64,000 bases of DNA, taken from the NCBI GenBank assembly GCA_947471745.1, contig CANJKZ010000064.1:62001-126000 (forward strand), in the 5' to 3' direction. Source of the DNA: Closterium sp. Naga37s-1. Lineage: Eukaryota; Streptophyta; Zygnematophyceae; Desmidiales; Closteriaceae. How positions within the stretch are numbered: the first letter of the stretch is position 1; the number at the start of each line of letters is the position of its first letter. Shown here piece by piece: positions 34,101 through 45,062 of the stretch. A model generated the notes under the pieces. That model saw only the letters and a list, made by a program, of their open reading frames with translations. It made no database searches and had not been told where the DNA came from. A program made the position numbers and the translations under genes.

Positions 34101-36997
34101 GGCACCTGATGAGGATCCCGCAGAAGCACTCGCGCGCTACATGCGCACCTCCGGATTTCGCGCCGACGATGCCATCTGGCACCAGCGCCTAGGTCACCCT
34201 TCGCGCGTGACCCTGAAGAACTGTATCGAGGTCGGCGTCTTCGCACCTGGCGCACTTCTGCGCCCTGACGGCTTCGAAGTAAGAGGCGGAACTCACCCGC
34301 ACACCTGCACCATCTGCCCCGAGGCCGCGCTGAGTCACCAGCCCTTCCCCTTGCTCGAGCCAGGAACCAATCGCTACGCCAAGTTGGAGAAAGTTTACAG
34401 TGACTTTCTCAACGTAGGACATTGCGGCATCAACGACGAGCTCTACACGCTCACCTTCGTCGACGCTGGAACGCGCCACGTGTGGGTCGTAAACGTGGAA
34501 GCGCGAAGCAGGGCATACGAGGCATTCCGCTTATGGCTGGCGCACGCGCAGCGGCAATCCGGGGAGAAGTTGAAGATCTGGCAGTCCGATGGCGCGGCGG
34601 AGTTCAGGAGCAAGGAGCTGCAGGATTACCTTGCACAAAAGGGGATCGAGCATCACATTTCCCTCCCATATGCACACCAGCAGCAGGGCGTAGCAGAGCG
34701 CATGAATCGCACTCTCATGACGAAGGTGCGGGCGCTAATGAGGCAGTCGAAGCTTCCGCCGATCTACTGGACCTACGCAATGCACCACGCCGTGCGGGTG
34801 CACAACCTACTGTCAACTACCGCAATCACCAGGAACTCCTCACCACACGTGACATGGACGGGAAGAAAGGGCGACACATCCATGCTCCGCGTGTGGGGGT
34901 GCATGGTCCAATATCGCCCGCCGACATCAACCATCGGGAAATTCAAGAGCCGCGCGCGCTGGGGGATCCACCTCGGCATCAGCCACGAACACAAGGCGTG
35001 GATCATTCTGGACCTTCTGAGCCAGAAAGTTAAGAACGCACGCGACGTCATCTTCTACGAGCGCCTCTTCCTCCAGCAGTTCCGCGAAGACGAGCAGACG
35101 AACGCGAACCGCGTCTACGCTAATGACGGCCACAGCTACGCCTCACCTGAGGACGAAGCCACAGCAGCGATTCTGGAGCAGGACCCCAGAGGCGAGTTCA
35201 CGAGAGGCGATCGAAGCGACGACGACGACGACGATGATTCAGGAGAAGGAGGAGCGGGCGCAGCAGGGGGCGCAACAGGAGGAAGCGGAAGCGGAAACGG
35301 CGAAGGAGCAGCACCATCAGCCCCACCAGAACCAGAAAGCGACGACGACGATGTGCAGGAGGTCATCCCGCAGCATCGCCACGACAGCACCGTCACCGGA
35401 ATGCAACTCCTCGGGCTCCATGCCGCTACCTCAACGACGCCGCGCGTCATCGAGCCTAAGAACCCACGACAAGCACTCACGGGACCACACAGCAAGGAGT
35501 GGCGCGAGGCAATGGATGCGGAGATCAGGGCACTCGAGTCACGCGACACCTGGGTACTCGTCGATCGTGCAGCAGTGAAGGGGAGAAGGATCCTCTCCGG
35601 CAAGTGGGTCTTCCGCGTGAAGACCGGAGCTGACGGGACGATCGAGCGCTTCAAGGCGCGCTGGGTAGTACTTCGATCAAACGTTTGCGCCGGTGAGCCG
35701 TCACACCTCCGTCAGGATACTCCTCGCCATCGCAGCCGCACGACATCTGCCGCTCCGCCAGATCGATGTCAAGAATGCATTCCTGTACGCGCTCGTAGAT
35801 GCAGTAATCTACGTGGAGCAGCCGCACACGTACGGCGAAGGGGATTCGCGGGTCTGCCAGCTGCGGAAATCCCTTTACGGGATCAAACAGGCGCCGAGAC
35901 TCTGGCAGCAGTACCTGCACAACATACTGCTTGAAATCGGGTTCAAGCAGCTGCCTCACGATCCTGGGATCTATCGCCGCAATTTCCACGGCGAATACAT
36001 CCTACTCACGGTCTACGTCGACGACCTCCTCTACACAGGGTCAAGCAACGAGCTGCTTGAGCAATTCGAGAAAAACCTCGCAGGGCGCGTCGACATCACC
36101 TGCAACCATGACGTGAAGCAGTTTCTCGGGCTCAACATCACCTACTCGCCGGAAGCCATTCATCTCTCAGCAGCGAAGTATGCAGAAGAGCTTAGCAAGC
36201 GCTTCAACATTTCGCCTGCACCACTCTCCACCCCTTACTGCACTCCAGGACCCAACCACAAGCCTGACAACAAAGCCCTGTCCCCTGCTGGGCTTCACAC
36301 CTACCAGCAGCAATTGGGATGCCTGCTCTTTGCATCTGTTACCTGCAGGCCCGACCTTTCCTACATCGCGAGCCAGTTGGCTCAGTACTCTCGCAAACCA
36401 ACGGCTGAGAATCTACTAGATCTCCAGCGGGCGCTCCAGTTCTTCATCTCCACGCAAAGTGTCGGGCTCTGCTTCTCCACCATCCCAACTTCATCCTTCA
36501 ACCTCACCGGCTACATGGACGCCGATCACGCCGCTGACCCTGACAATCGACAGTCCAGGACGGGCTTCCTTTTCCGTCTCGAGCCCAGCGGCCCCATCTC
36601 CTGGAATTCACAGAAACAGGAGCTGGTTGCCCTGTCATCAGCGGAGGCCGAATTCATCGCAGCAACAGCAGCCGTTCGCGAAGGCCTCTACCTTCAGGAG
36701 CTGTTGCAGGGGGCGAAAATTCCAGCCTCGACGAACTTTCGCCTACACTGCGACAACCAGAGCGCGATCAGGATCGCGAACAAGCCGGGATTCGTCAACC
36801 GCACCAAAAACATCGCGCTGCGGTACTTCTTCGTCAAGGACGAAGTTGACAAAGGCAAGGTTGACCAAACCTACTGCCCGACGGGTGACATGGCAGCTGA
36901 CTTCCTCACGAAGAAGCTGTCACGTCAGCAGTACCAGCACTGCTCCGAACTCAGCGGAGTAGTCAAGCGGGTCAAGACTCGCTACGGCCAGGAGTGA
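31120..36997 (+). pseudogene. Copia 1 gag-pol polyprotein, frameshifted in reverse transcriptase
   Basis: Start ATG at 31120. Gag is followed by a zinc knuckle CKICRNFGHLADRC (near 32095-32140). The protease motif reads LDSCCGQHM, with Cys where D(S/T)G is expected. An unusual insert of several hundred residues with GW/WG repeats (33549-33750) separates protease from the pre-integrase WHQRLGHP. The integrase core is present (QSDGAAEF and QQGVAERMNRT, D and E residues). The reading frame runs to 35934, but near 35670 a small deletion removes the usual block after KARWV and shifts the frame. Downstream RT (YVDDLLYTG), RNase H (DADHAADPDNRQSRTG, LSSAEAEF) and the stop at 36995..36997 lie in the +1 frame. 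The element therefore cannot make an intact polyprotein by ordinary translation. Confidence 0.93.
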
Positions 36998-37004
36998 AGG
37001 GGGG
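36996..37004 (+). promoter_or_regulatory. Polypurine tract, copia 1
   Basis: GAAGGGGGG overlaps the gag-pol stop codon and abuts the 3' LTR, the expected place for plus-strand priming. Confidence 0.8.
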
Positions 37005-37441
37005 TGTTACGAATAGTAATTATTGAAACATTACTATGCACTCCTCACCGCAGCAAACGAAGCACACACTACCGAGAGTGAAGGCGAAAAGGCACAAGTG
37101 ACGCGAATAGTCGCACGGTTACGAGAGCATCTGGACCGTCGGGCAGACAGCATCAGGCAGCAGCAGTGGCGAGGATTCTGCCCGGACAGTTTCGTAACTG
37201 TCTGGAGTCGCACGGTTGGATTCCAATGTAATAAGGGAATGTATCCCTTAGAGTACATGGCTAGCTAGGTCGATTCAAATTCCCCTGTACTCTTATTTAT
37301 ATTCCTTGTACTGCATGTTTTTATTATCTGAAGCATTTACATTCACTCTGCTATTGAGGTCAAGGGCCCACCACCACTAGATTAGGAGTGTGCGAACCTT
37401 CCTGAGGTGATCCTGAGGTCGATCAACTTCTGATCGCAACA
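37005..37441 (+). repeat. 3' LTR of copia element 1
   Basis: 437 bp. Compared with the 5' LTR it carries nine substitutions and a tandem duplication of CCTGAGGTGAT-type sequence (11 bp) near 37401-37420. Confidence 0.93.
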
Positions 37442-37504
37442 GTAGGGAGGGTAAGGTGGGATAGGTTAGGAATTATTTATTCTGAATTTTATTTATGACG
37501 GTTG

Positions 37505-37640
37505 TGTCAGAACATTATATAGCTTATGCTGTTGTGTAGGCTATAGTGGGGTATCCCATAGGGGGTACAACCCAATTAGGGTTTTCTATATGTACTCACC
37601 TCATTCATAGTTCATCCATCCTCGTTCTTCATTCTTCTCA
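37505..37640 (+). repeat. 5' LTR of copia element 2
   Basis: 136 bp with a TATA-like TTATATAGC at 37515..37523, only about ten bases from the LTR edge. That leaves very little room for U3 promoter sequence. Confidence 0.95.
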
Positions 37641-37651
37641 TGGTATCGAGC
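37641..37651 (+). promoter_or_regulatory. Primer-binding site, copia 2
   Basis: TGGTATCGAGC directly follows the 5' LTR. It matches the initiator tRNA-Met complement apart from one missing base. The 12-mer GGGCCCACCGTT follows at 37678..37689. Confidence 0.8.
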
Positions 37652-37774
37652 AGGTTCCCTCGTGGGAACTGTTCCTAGGGCCCACCGTTTTTTTTTTTTT
37701 TTTTCCTGCCCGGAGCGCACTCTGCCCCTACCCGAGTCGCGCTCCCCTCTCTCTTGGCCCCTAGTGGCCCCTTT

Positions 37775-38660
37775 AGCCGCCCGTCACGGCCCTTAGACGC
37801 ACGCGCGCCGCCCGTCCCGGCCCCTAGACGCCCGTGCGCCACCCGGCCCGGCCCCTAGACGCCCGCGCGCCGCCCGTCCCGGCCCCTAGACGCCCGCGCG
37901 CCGCCCGTCCCGGCCCCTAGACGCCCGCGCGCCGCCCGTCCCGGCCCCTCGACGCCCGCGCGCCGCCCGTCCCGGCCCCTCGACGCCCGCGCGCCGCCCG
38001 TCCCGGCCCCTCGTCGCCCGCGCGCCGCCCGTCCTGGCCCCTCGCCGCCCGTGAGCCGCCCGTCCCGGCCCCTAGACGCCCGCGCGCCGCCCGTCCCGGC
38101 CCCTAGACGCCCGCGCGCCGCCCGTCCCGGCCCCTCGACGCCCACGCGCAGCCCGTCCCGGCCCCTAGACGCCCGCGCGCCACCCGGCCCGACCCCTAGA
38201 CGCCCGCGCGCCGCCCGTCCCGGCCCCTCGACGCCCGCGCGCCGCCCGTCCCGGCCCCTCGACGCCCGCGCGCCGTCCGTCCCGGCCCCACGCCGCCCGT
38301 GAGCCGCCCGTCCCGGCCGCGCACCGCAGTCCCGGCCCCACGCCGCCCGTGCGCCGCCCGTCCCAGCCGCGCGCCGCCGTCTCGGTCCCCACGCCGCCTG
38401 TGCCGCTGAGGAGCTGAGCCGCCCGAGCCGCCCGAGCCGCCCGCACCGCCCGAGCAGCCCGAGCCGTGCTGCCCCTCAGCAGCACAACCGAGCCGCCCGA
38501 CAGCAGAGCAGCCGAGCCGCCCAGCAGCCGAGCCGCTCAACAGCCGAGCCGCCCAGCAGCCGAGCCGCCCAGCAGCCGTGCCGCCCAGCAGCGGAGCCGC
38601 CGAGCCGCCGAGCCGCCCGGCAGCCGAGCCGCCGAGCCGCCGCGCCGCCCTCCTTCCGGG
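37775..38660 (+). repeat. GC-rich minisatellite leader of copia 2
   Basis: About 20 copies of a 31-bp unit (GGCCCCTAGACGCCCGCGCG then CCGCCCGTCCC) run to about 38400. A second set of GCCGAGCCGCCCAGCA-like units then runs to about 38660. The unit length is not a multiple of three, so open frames here are not selected coding sequence. The tract lies between primer site and gag start, where packaging or dimerisation signals would be expected. Confidence 0.92.
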
Positions 38661-38748
38661 CCGCCCGACCTGTCCAGTCTGGTGAGCACAGCGCCCTTTC
38701 ACTGCACTGCCCTCACCCTACTGTTTGCGCTGCCAGTCGTCTAGGGTC

Positions 38749-41700
38749 ATGGCTACCCCTAGTGTTCTAGTCTTTGACGCTGAGGGTCGGGCCATTGACT
38801 TTGAGGTCTGGGTGGATGACCTGCAGCTGTTCTTACAGTGCGATAGGGCAGATGGTCTCTCTCTCTTTGACCTCACCTCTGGCGCCTCCACTGCCCCTGC
38901 TGCTGACGCCGACGCCACTGTTCGCTCCCAGTGGGCCACGCGCGACGCTGCTGCACGTCTTGCTGTGCGTCGCCACCTCCCTACCTCCGAGCGTGCACAC
39001 TTTAGTCAGTACAAGAGTGCTCAGACCTTGTACGACGCTGTAGTTGCGCGCTACTCCTCCCCTGCCACTGCTGCACTGAGCCGTCTCATGCTACCGTACC
39101 TCTTTCCTGACCTTGCTGCCTTTCCCACAGTCGCTGACCTCATTACGCACCTCCGCACTAGTGACACTCGCTACCGCGCTGCACTCCCTGCTGACTTCTG
39201 CGCCAAGAACCCCCCCCCCCATGTACATCACTCTTTACTACATAGTCACTCGCCTTCCTGACTCCCTTCGCGTAGTCAGGGACCACTTTCTCTCTGTCTG
39301 TCCCACCACTCTCACTGTTGACCTCCTCGAGAAGTCCCTCCTAGCGGCCGAGAAGAGCATAGTCGCTGTAGGGGCCTCTCGTGGTGACCCGCGCACCCCC
39401 ATCTTTGAGGGGTGTTCCCCCTCCCCCCTTCTGCCCTCTGTTGCCTCTGCTGCTGCGGCCGACCTCCTTGGTCTTGAGTCGGTCGGTGTGGCGTCTGCCC
39501 CTAGTGGGAGACGCCGCTCTGGCAAGGGCAAGGGGGGCAAGGGCGCTGGAGGAGCGAGCGGGGGCGGTGGAGGTGGAGGTGGCGGCAGTGGGGGGAGTGG
39601 GGGTGGCGGTGGGAGTGGAGGTGGGGGTGGAGGAGTCGGTGGCGGCAGTGGAGGCGGAGGTGTCGGCGGCGGTGGCAGTGGGAGCGGGGGTGGCGGAGGT
39701 GGCGGCGGCGGAGGCGGAGGTGGAGGCGGCGGCAGTAGCGGAGGCGGCGGAGGCGGAGGAGGCGGCGGGGGTGGAGGTGGTGCTGGTCGCGGGTCTTCGC
39801 AGAGGAGTGGCTCCGGTGGTGGCTCGCGCCAGCAGCAGCAGCGTGGTCGTGACACCTTGTCCCCTCAGCAGCTTCGTGAGTGGTACACTGCGCGTCAGCG
39901 AGGTGGGGGTTTTGGTCCGTGCTCCTACGTTTTGCGCACCGGCGACCGTGCGGGTGAGCAGTGTGGGGGTCCCCACCCCACTCAGCGCTGCTTTGGCCGC
40001 CTGACGGACGCGTGGCGTCACCAGTTCCCGGAGGCCTCAGAGATCCCTCGTTGGGGTGACCTGTCCAGGGCGGGTGTTGCCATCTATGATCTTGACTTTG
40101 ATGCTATTCTCTCTGCCATGTATGCTGTGTCTATTAGTGATGAGGGTGACTGTTACCGGTGTTTCCCGCCCGATCCGGGTATTGAGACTGCTGCTCTAGG
40201 TCCTGGTGAGGCTGCTGCCCTAGGTGCTTGCGACGCTGCTGCCCTAGGTGCTCGTGTGTCTGCGTCCTCAGGTACTGGTGAGTCTGCGCTCTCAGGTACT
40301 ACGTCGGCTTCGGCCTCCCTCACCTTCACCCTTGACTCTGGGGCGTCTCGCTCCTTCTTTAGGGACCGCACCACACTCACACCGCTGAGTCGACCGGTTG
40401 CAGTGTCTCTGGCTGACCCCTCTGGGGGTCCTGTCCTGTCTCGCTTCTCCACAGTCCTCCCGTGTCCGGCGGCTCCCTCTGGCACCCTGTCTGGTCTCTA
40501 CCTCCCCTCGTTCTCTACGAACCTGGTGAGTGGTGCTGACCTACAGGATGCGGGTGTACACCAGTTCACTCCTGCGCGTCAGCGGGTGACGCACTGTACA
40601 GAGGCTCGCACAGGTCGACACCTGGCTACGTTTACCCATCAGCCGGGGTCGAGCCTGTACACACTGACCACTGCGTCTCCTCCCGTTACTGAGTCTGGTA
40701 GAGTCGCTTCGTCGGGTCAGGTGTTTGCTGCTGCGTCCAGGTCTGGTCCTGAGTCTGCCCCCTGTTCTTGTCGTCTCCTGTCTCACGAGACTCTTCTCTG
40801 GCACCACCGTCTTGGTCACCCCTCTCTGCTTCGACTCAGAGACATGGCCTCCCGTCTTCTAGTGTCTGGTCTCCCCCGGTCCCTCCCTCCCCTTCCTCAG
40901 GGCCCTGGCCCTACCTGTGTCCCCTGTGTCGAGGGGCGCCAGCGTGCTGCCCCTCACTCCTCCCAGTTTCCTCCGACAGAGGCCCCGTTGCAGACGCTCC
41001 ACATGGACGTGTGGGGCCCAGCCCGCGTCCGTGGGCAGGGTCACGAGCGCTACTTCCTGCTCGTTGTTGACGACTACTCGCGTTACACCGCAGTCTTCCC
41101 CTTGCGCGGCAAGGGTGATGTCACTGAGGTGCTGATCGACTGGATCCGCGCAGCTCGTCTCCAGCTCAGGCAGAGCTTTGGCTCCGACTTTCCTGTTCTG
41201 CGTCTGCACTCGGACAGAGGCGGAGAGTTCTCCTCTGGCCTTCTGCGAGCCTACTGTCGTGCACGAGGCATCCGTCAGACCTTCACGCTCCCGGACTCTC
41301 CGCAGCAAAATGGGATTGCTGAGCGCCGCATTGGCATGGTCATGGACGTCGCTCGTACGTCTATGATGCATGCGGCTGCCCCCCATTTTCTGTGGCCGTT
41401 TGCGGTGAGGTACGCGGCACGTCAGATCAACCTTCACCCCAGGGTCTCCAGGCCGGAGACCTCCCCAGCCTTGCTGTGGACCGGGAAGGTGGGCGATGCG
41501 TCGGCGTTCCGGGTCTGGGGATCTCGGGCGTTTGTCCGCGACTTGTCTGCGGACAAACTGTCCCCTCGTGCTGCTCCTTGCGTCTTCCTGGGGTTCCCCC
41601 CAGACGCGCCTGGGTGGCAGTTCTACCACCCCACCTCTCGCCGTGTTCTGTCCTCTCAGGACGTCACGTTCGACGAGTCGGTACCCTACTACCGCCTCTT

Positions 41701-44700
41701 CCCCTACCGCACTCCGTCCCCCCCCCCGCCCCCGCTCTTCCTTGTACCAGGTCCCCCCCCGGTAGACCCCCTCCCCCCTCAGGGTCCTGCCCCTTCAGGT
41801 GTGTCCCAGGTAGACGCAGTCGAGCCTGTCGAGGTCACTGGTGACTCTGGTGCTGCTGGGGGTGCTGAGCCTGGGGGTGCTGGGCCTGGGGGTGCTGGGC
41901 CTGGGGGTGCTGAGCCTGGGGGTGCTGAGTCTGGGGGTGCTGAGTCTGGGGGTGCTGAGCCTGGGGGTGCTGAGCCTGGGGGTGCTGAGCCTGGGGGTGC
42001 TGAGCCTGGGGGTGCTGAGTGTGGGGGTGCTACGCCTGGGGGTGCTTTGCCTGGGGGTGCTGGACCTGGGAGTGCTGCGCCTGGAGGTCCTCCGCCTCGA
42101 GTTTCTACGCGTGCTTTGTCTCGCCGGGAGCCACTCTCTCCACAGGAGCTGCGCGAGTGGTTTGCCCGGCGCTGGAGCCGTGCTGCTGGTGCTGGAGGTT
42201 CGTCGGCTACTGAGGGTGCTGCTGTTGCGGGTCCCGGAGGTGCTCGTACTGGGAGTACTGGAGCTGCTGGGCCTGCGGGTTCGACTGGAGCTGGTGCTGC
42301 TGAGGGTGTTGGCGCTGAGACTACCACTGGCGGTCCTGCTGGGGGTGCTCCTGGTGTTGCTCGAGGTTCTGGAGCTACTGGAGGTGCTGCTGGAGCGGGT
42401 GCTCCTGCTGGGGGTACTGGTGCTGTCCCTGCTGTTTCTGGCGTAGCTACGCGGCCTCGACCGTACTTCGTTCCACTCCTGCAGCAGGTTCTTGGTCTTC
42501 CGCCCTCTCCTGGTCCTCCTCCTCTCTTGGAGGGTCCACAGCCTGTCCCGTCGCGGTCACTGCTACAGCCTACCTCCCCTTTACCTGCTCCTTCTCCCTA
42601 CACTGGTCCTACTGGAGGTCTTACTGAGCGTCGTGAGCCTGCGTCTCGCCCTGCGTCGCCTGTCCGTGCTGCTCGCGCTAGTGGTCGTGGTTCGCGTCAG
42701 CGTCCTCCTCCTGTCCCTGGCACGCACAGGATGTCTCTGCGTCCGTCTACTGCTCCTCTGCGTGCCCCTTTGCCTTCTCCTCCTGAGTCCTCTCTTCCTG
42801 CTCTTCCCGACCCTGCGTCGGACTCTCTTCGTGCTGCCAGTCCTACTGTCACGCGTCTCCTTGCTACTGTCGTCACTGACCCTTCCTTCGAGTCTACTGC
42901 TGCGTCTGCCCTAGTTACTGAGCTCGTCGACTTTGCTGCTCGCTGTCGCCTAGACTACGCTGCTAGTCTTGTCGCTGAGTCTGGGTCTGCCTGTCCTCCG
43001 TCAGTCGGGGGTGAGTGTGCCCTTGGCACGGACGTCCTTGAGGACAGGCAGGAGGAGTTCCAGTGTCTGGCAGCTGCTTCACCTCATCTCGTGTCCGTAC
43101 TGCTTACCCCTGAGGGAGACCCGGATGCACTTGACATCCCGACTCCGCGCTCTTACGCGGAGGCGATAGAGGGTCCCTACTCCTCTCAGTGGCAGGCAGC
43201 TATGGATGCAGAGATGGCTTCCTGGAAGTCCACAGGCACCTACGTTGACGCTGTCCCCCCTCTTGGGGCGAACATCGTCAGTGGCATGTGGATCTTCAGG
43301 GTGAAGCGGCCGCCGGGTTCTCCGCCTGTCTTCAAGGCACGTTACGTGGCTCGTGGCTTCAGTCAGCGACAGGGAGTTGACTAATTTCAGACCTTCTCCC
43401 CCACCCCGAAGATGACCACTCTTCGGGTGCTGCTACACGTTGCTGCTCACCGTGACTACGAGCTGCACTCTCTCGACTTCAGCACTGCTTTCTTGCAGGG
43501 CAGCCTGCACGAGGAGATCTGGCTGCGCCGCCCACTTGGCTTCACTGGGTCTTTCCCTCCTGGTACCCAGTGGAGTCTCCGGCGTCCAGTCTACGGTCTC
43601 CGCCAGGCGCCACGTGAGTGGCACGACACACTGAGGACTACGCTTGCGGCTCTTGGGTTTGCTCCTTCTACTGCCGACCCGTCGCTGTTTCTACGCACCG
43701 ACACCTCTCTGCCGCCGTTCTACATCCTCGTGTACGTTGACGACTTGGTCTTTGCCACAGCTGACACTACTGGACTCGCCCACGTGAAGTCCGAGCTGCA
43801 GAAGAGACACACGTGCACAGACCTGGGTGAACTGCGCAGCTACCTTGGCTTGCAGATCACCCGGGACAGAGCACGCCGCACCATTACCCTGACTCAGTCA
43901 CACATGGTGCAGCAGGTCCTTCAGCGCTTCGGCTTCACGTACTCCTCGCCTCAGGCCACTCCTCTGCCTACTCGCCACTCACTCTCAGCTCTGCCTTCGG
44001 ATGAGTCCGTAGAGTCGAGTGGCCCGTATCCAGAGCTTGTTGGCTGCCTCATGTACCTGATGACCTGCACACGACCTGACCTTGCATACCCTCTTAGCAT
44101 TCTTGCACGCTATGTTGCTCCTGGGAGACACCGACCAGAGCACATGGCTGCAGCGAAGAGGGTGTTGCGATACTTGTGCAGTACGTCGGGCATGGGACTA
44201 GTGCTTGGAGGGCGGAGTCCAGTGGTCCTCACTGGGCACGCGGACGCTTCTTGGGCTGACGACCAGGCTACGCAGCGGTCGTCGCAGGGTTACACCTTCA
44301 GTCTTGGTTCCGGCTCTGTCTCGTGGCGAGCTACTCGCTCGTCCTCTGTTCTCGGCTCCAGTTGTGAGGCTGAGATCTACGCCGGGGCCATGGCTGCACA
44401 GGAGCTTCGCTGGCTCACCTACCTGCTGACTGACCTTGGAGAGCCGCCTCGTTCTCCTCCAGTGCTGTACGTAGACAACAAGGCCATGCTGGCCTTGTGT
44501 CGAGAGCAGCGCTTGGAGCACAGAACGAAGCACATTGCTCTCCGTTACTTTCTTGCTCGTGAGCTGCAGCAGCGTGGTCAGTTGCGACTTGCGTACGTGG
44601 CCTCTCAGGCCAACACTGCTGATGTGTTCACCAAGGCACTTGCGCCTTGTGACCATCAGCGCTTCTGCACTCAGCTGGGTCTTGTACCTGTCTTGCCTCA

Positions 44701-44716
44701 CTTGCTCTCCTCTTGA
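38749..44716 (+). pseudogene. Copia 2 gag-pol polyprotein with frameshift and nonsense codon
   Basis: Gag starts ATG 38749 (MATPSVLVFDAEGRAIDFEV). The frame is lost at a run of 11 C at 39210..39220, and the rest continues in the +1 frame. A Gly-rich tract of about 85 residues (39535-39790) follows, then a Cys/His segment, protease LDSGASRSFF, pre-integrase WHHRLGHPS, integrase (HMDVWGPA, LHSDRGGEF, QQNGIAERR), and a spacer of (P/S)GGAE-type pentapeptides (41850-42080). RT starts at about 43140. An in-frame TAA at 43382..43384 interrupts RT just before FQTFSPTPKM. Beyond it the same frame continues through YVDDLVFAT, RNase H (GHADASWADDQATQRSSQG) and the stop at 44716. Two lesions in an element with identical LTRs suggest either assembly errors or mobilisation in trans. 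Confidence 0.92.
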
Positions 44717-44921
44717 CCTTACTTGTACTGTCACATATATATGCCTGCTCTTGCTTGTCTAGCTCTATATATATATGTGTACTCCTGCATGTGAACTGGC
44801 CTTGTGGCCTTGTCGTTGTGCTCGGACTGTGTGGTGACGTTGTGATCCACCCTGAGCTTGCTCTGCTTTGCTTGACTGGTCTTGTGACCCCTTGTTCTCC
44901 CCCACTTTGCCTATGGGGGTG

Positions 44922-45057
44922 TGTCAGAACATTATATAGCTTATGCTGTTGTGTAGGCTATAGTGGGGTATCCCATAGGGGGTACAACCCAATTAGGGTT
45001 TTCTATATGTACTCACCTCATTCATAGTTCATCCATCCTCGTTCTTCATTCTTCTCA
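44922..45057 (+). repeat. 3' LTR of copia element 2
   Basis: 136 bp, no difference from the 5' LTR. It is preceded by the purine tract ATGGGGGTG (44913..44921). Confidence 0.95.
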
Positions 45058-45062
45058 GGTTG

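Larger units (their letters stand above)
30601..37441 (+). mobile_element. Complete Ty1/copia retrotransposon 1 (6.84 kb)
   Basis: The LTRs are 30601..31026 and 37005..37441, both TGTTACGAATAG...GATCGCAACA. The 5-bp target duplication GTAGG is present at 30596..30600 and 37442..37446. A primer-binding site follows the 5' LTR and a purine tract precedes the 3' LTR. Internal order is gag, protease, integrase, reverse transcriptase, RNase H, the copia order. The two LTRs differ by nine substitutions (about 2%) plus an 11-bp duplication in the 3' LTR, so insertion is not brand new. The coding region is broken in reverse transcriptase. Confidence 0.96.
37505..45057 (+). mobile_element. Complete Ty1/copia retrotransposon 2 with very short LTRs (7.55 kb)
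   Basis: The LTRs, 37505..37640 and 44922..45057, are 136 bp and identical over their whole length (TGTCAGAACATT...CATTCTTCTCA). The target duplication GGTTG occurs at 37500..37504 and 45058..45062. Identical LTRs argue for a very recent insertion. The element landed 58 bp beyond the target duplication of element 1. It has a 1.1-kb GC-rich leader of tandem repeats before gag, then gag, protease, integrase, RT and RNase H. Confidence 0.96.

Noticed and set aside
39238..39855. Antisense poly-Pro frame opposite the copia 2 Gly tract
   Set aside because: It is the complement of GGN repeats in gag and has no start context or domain.
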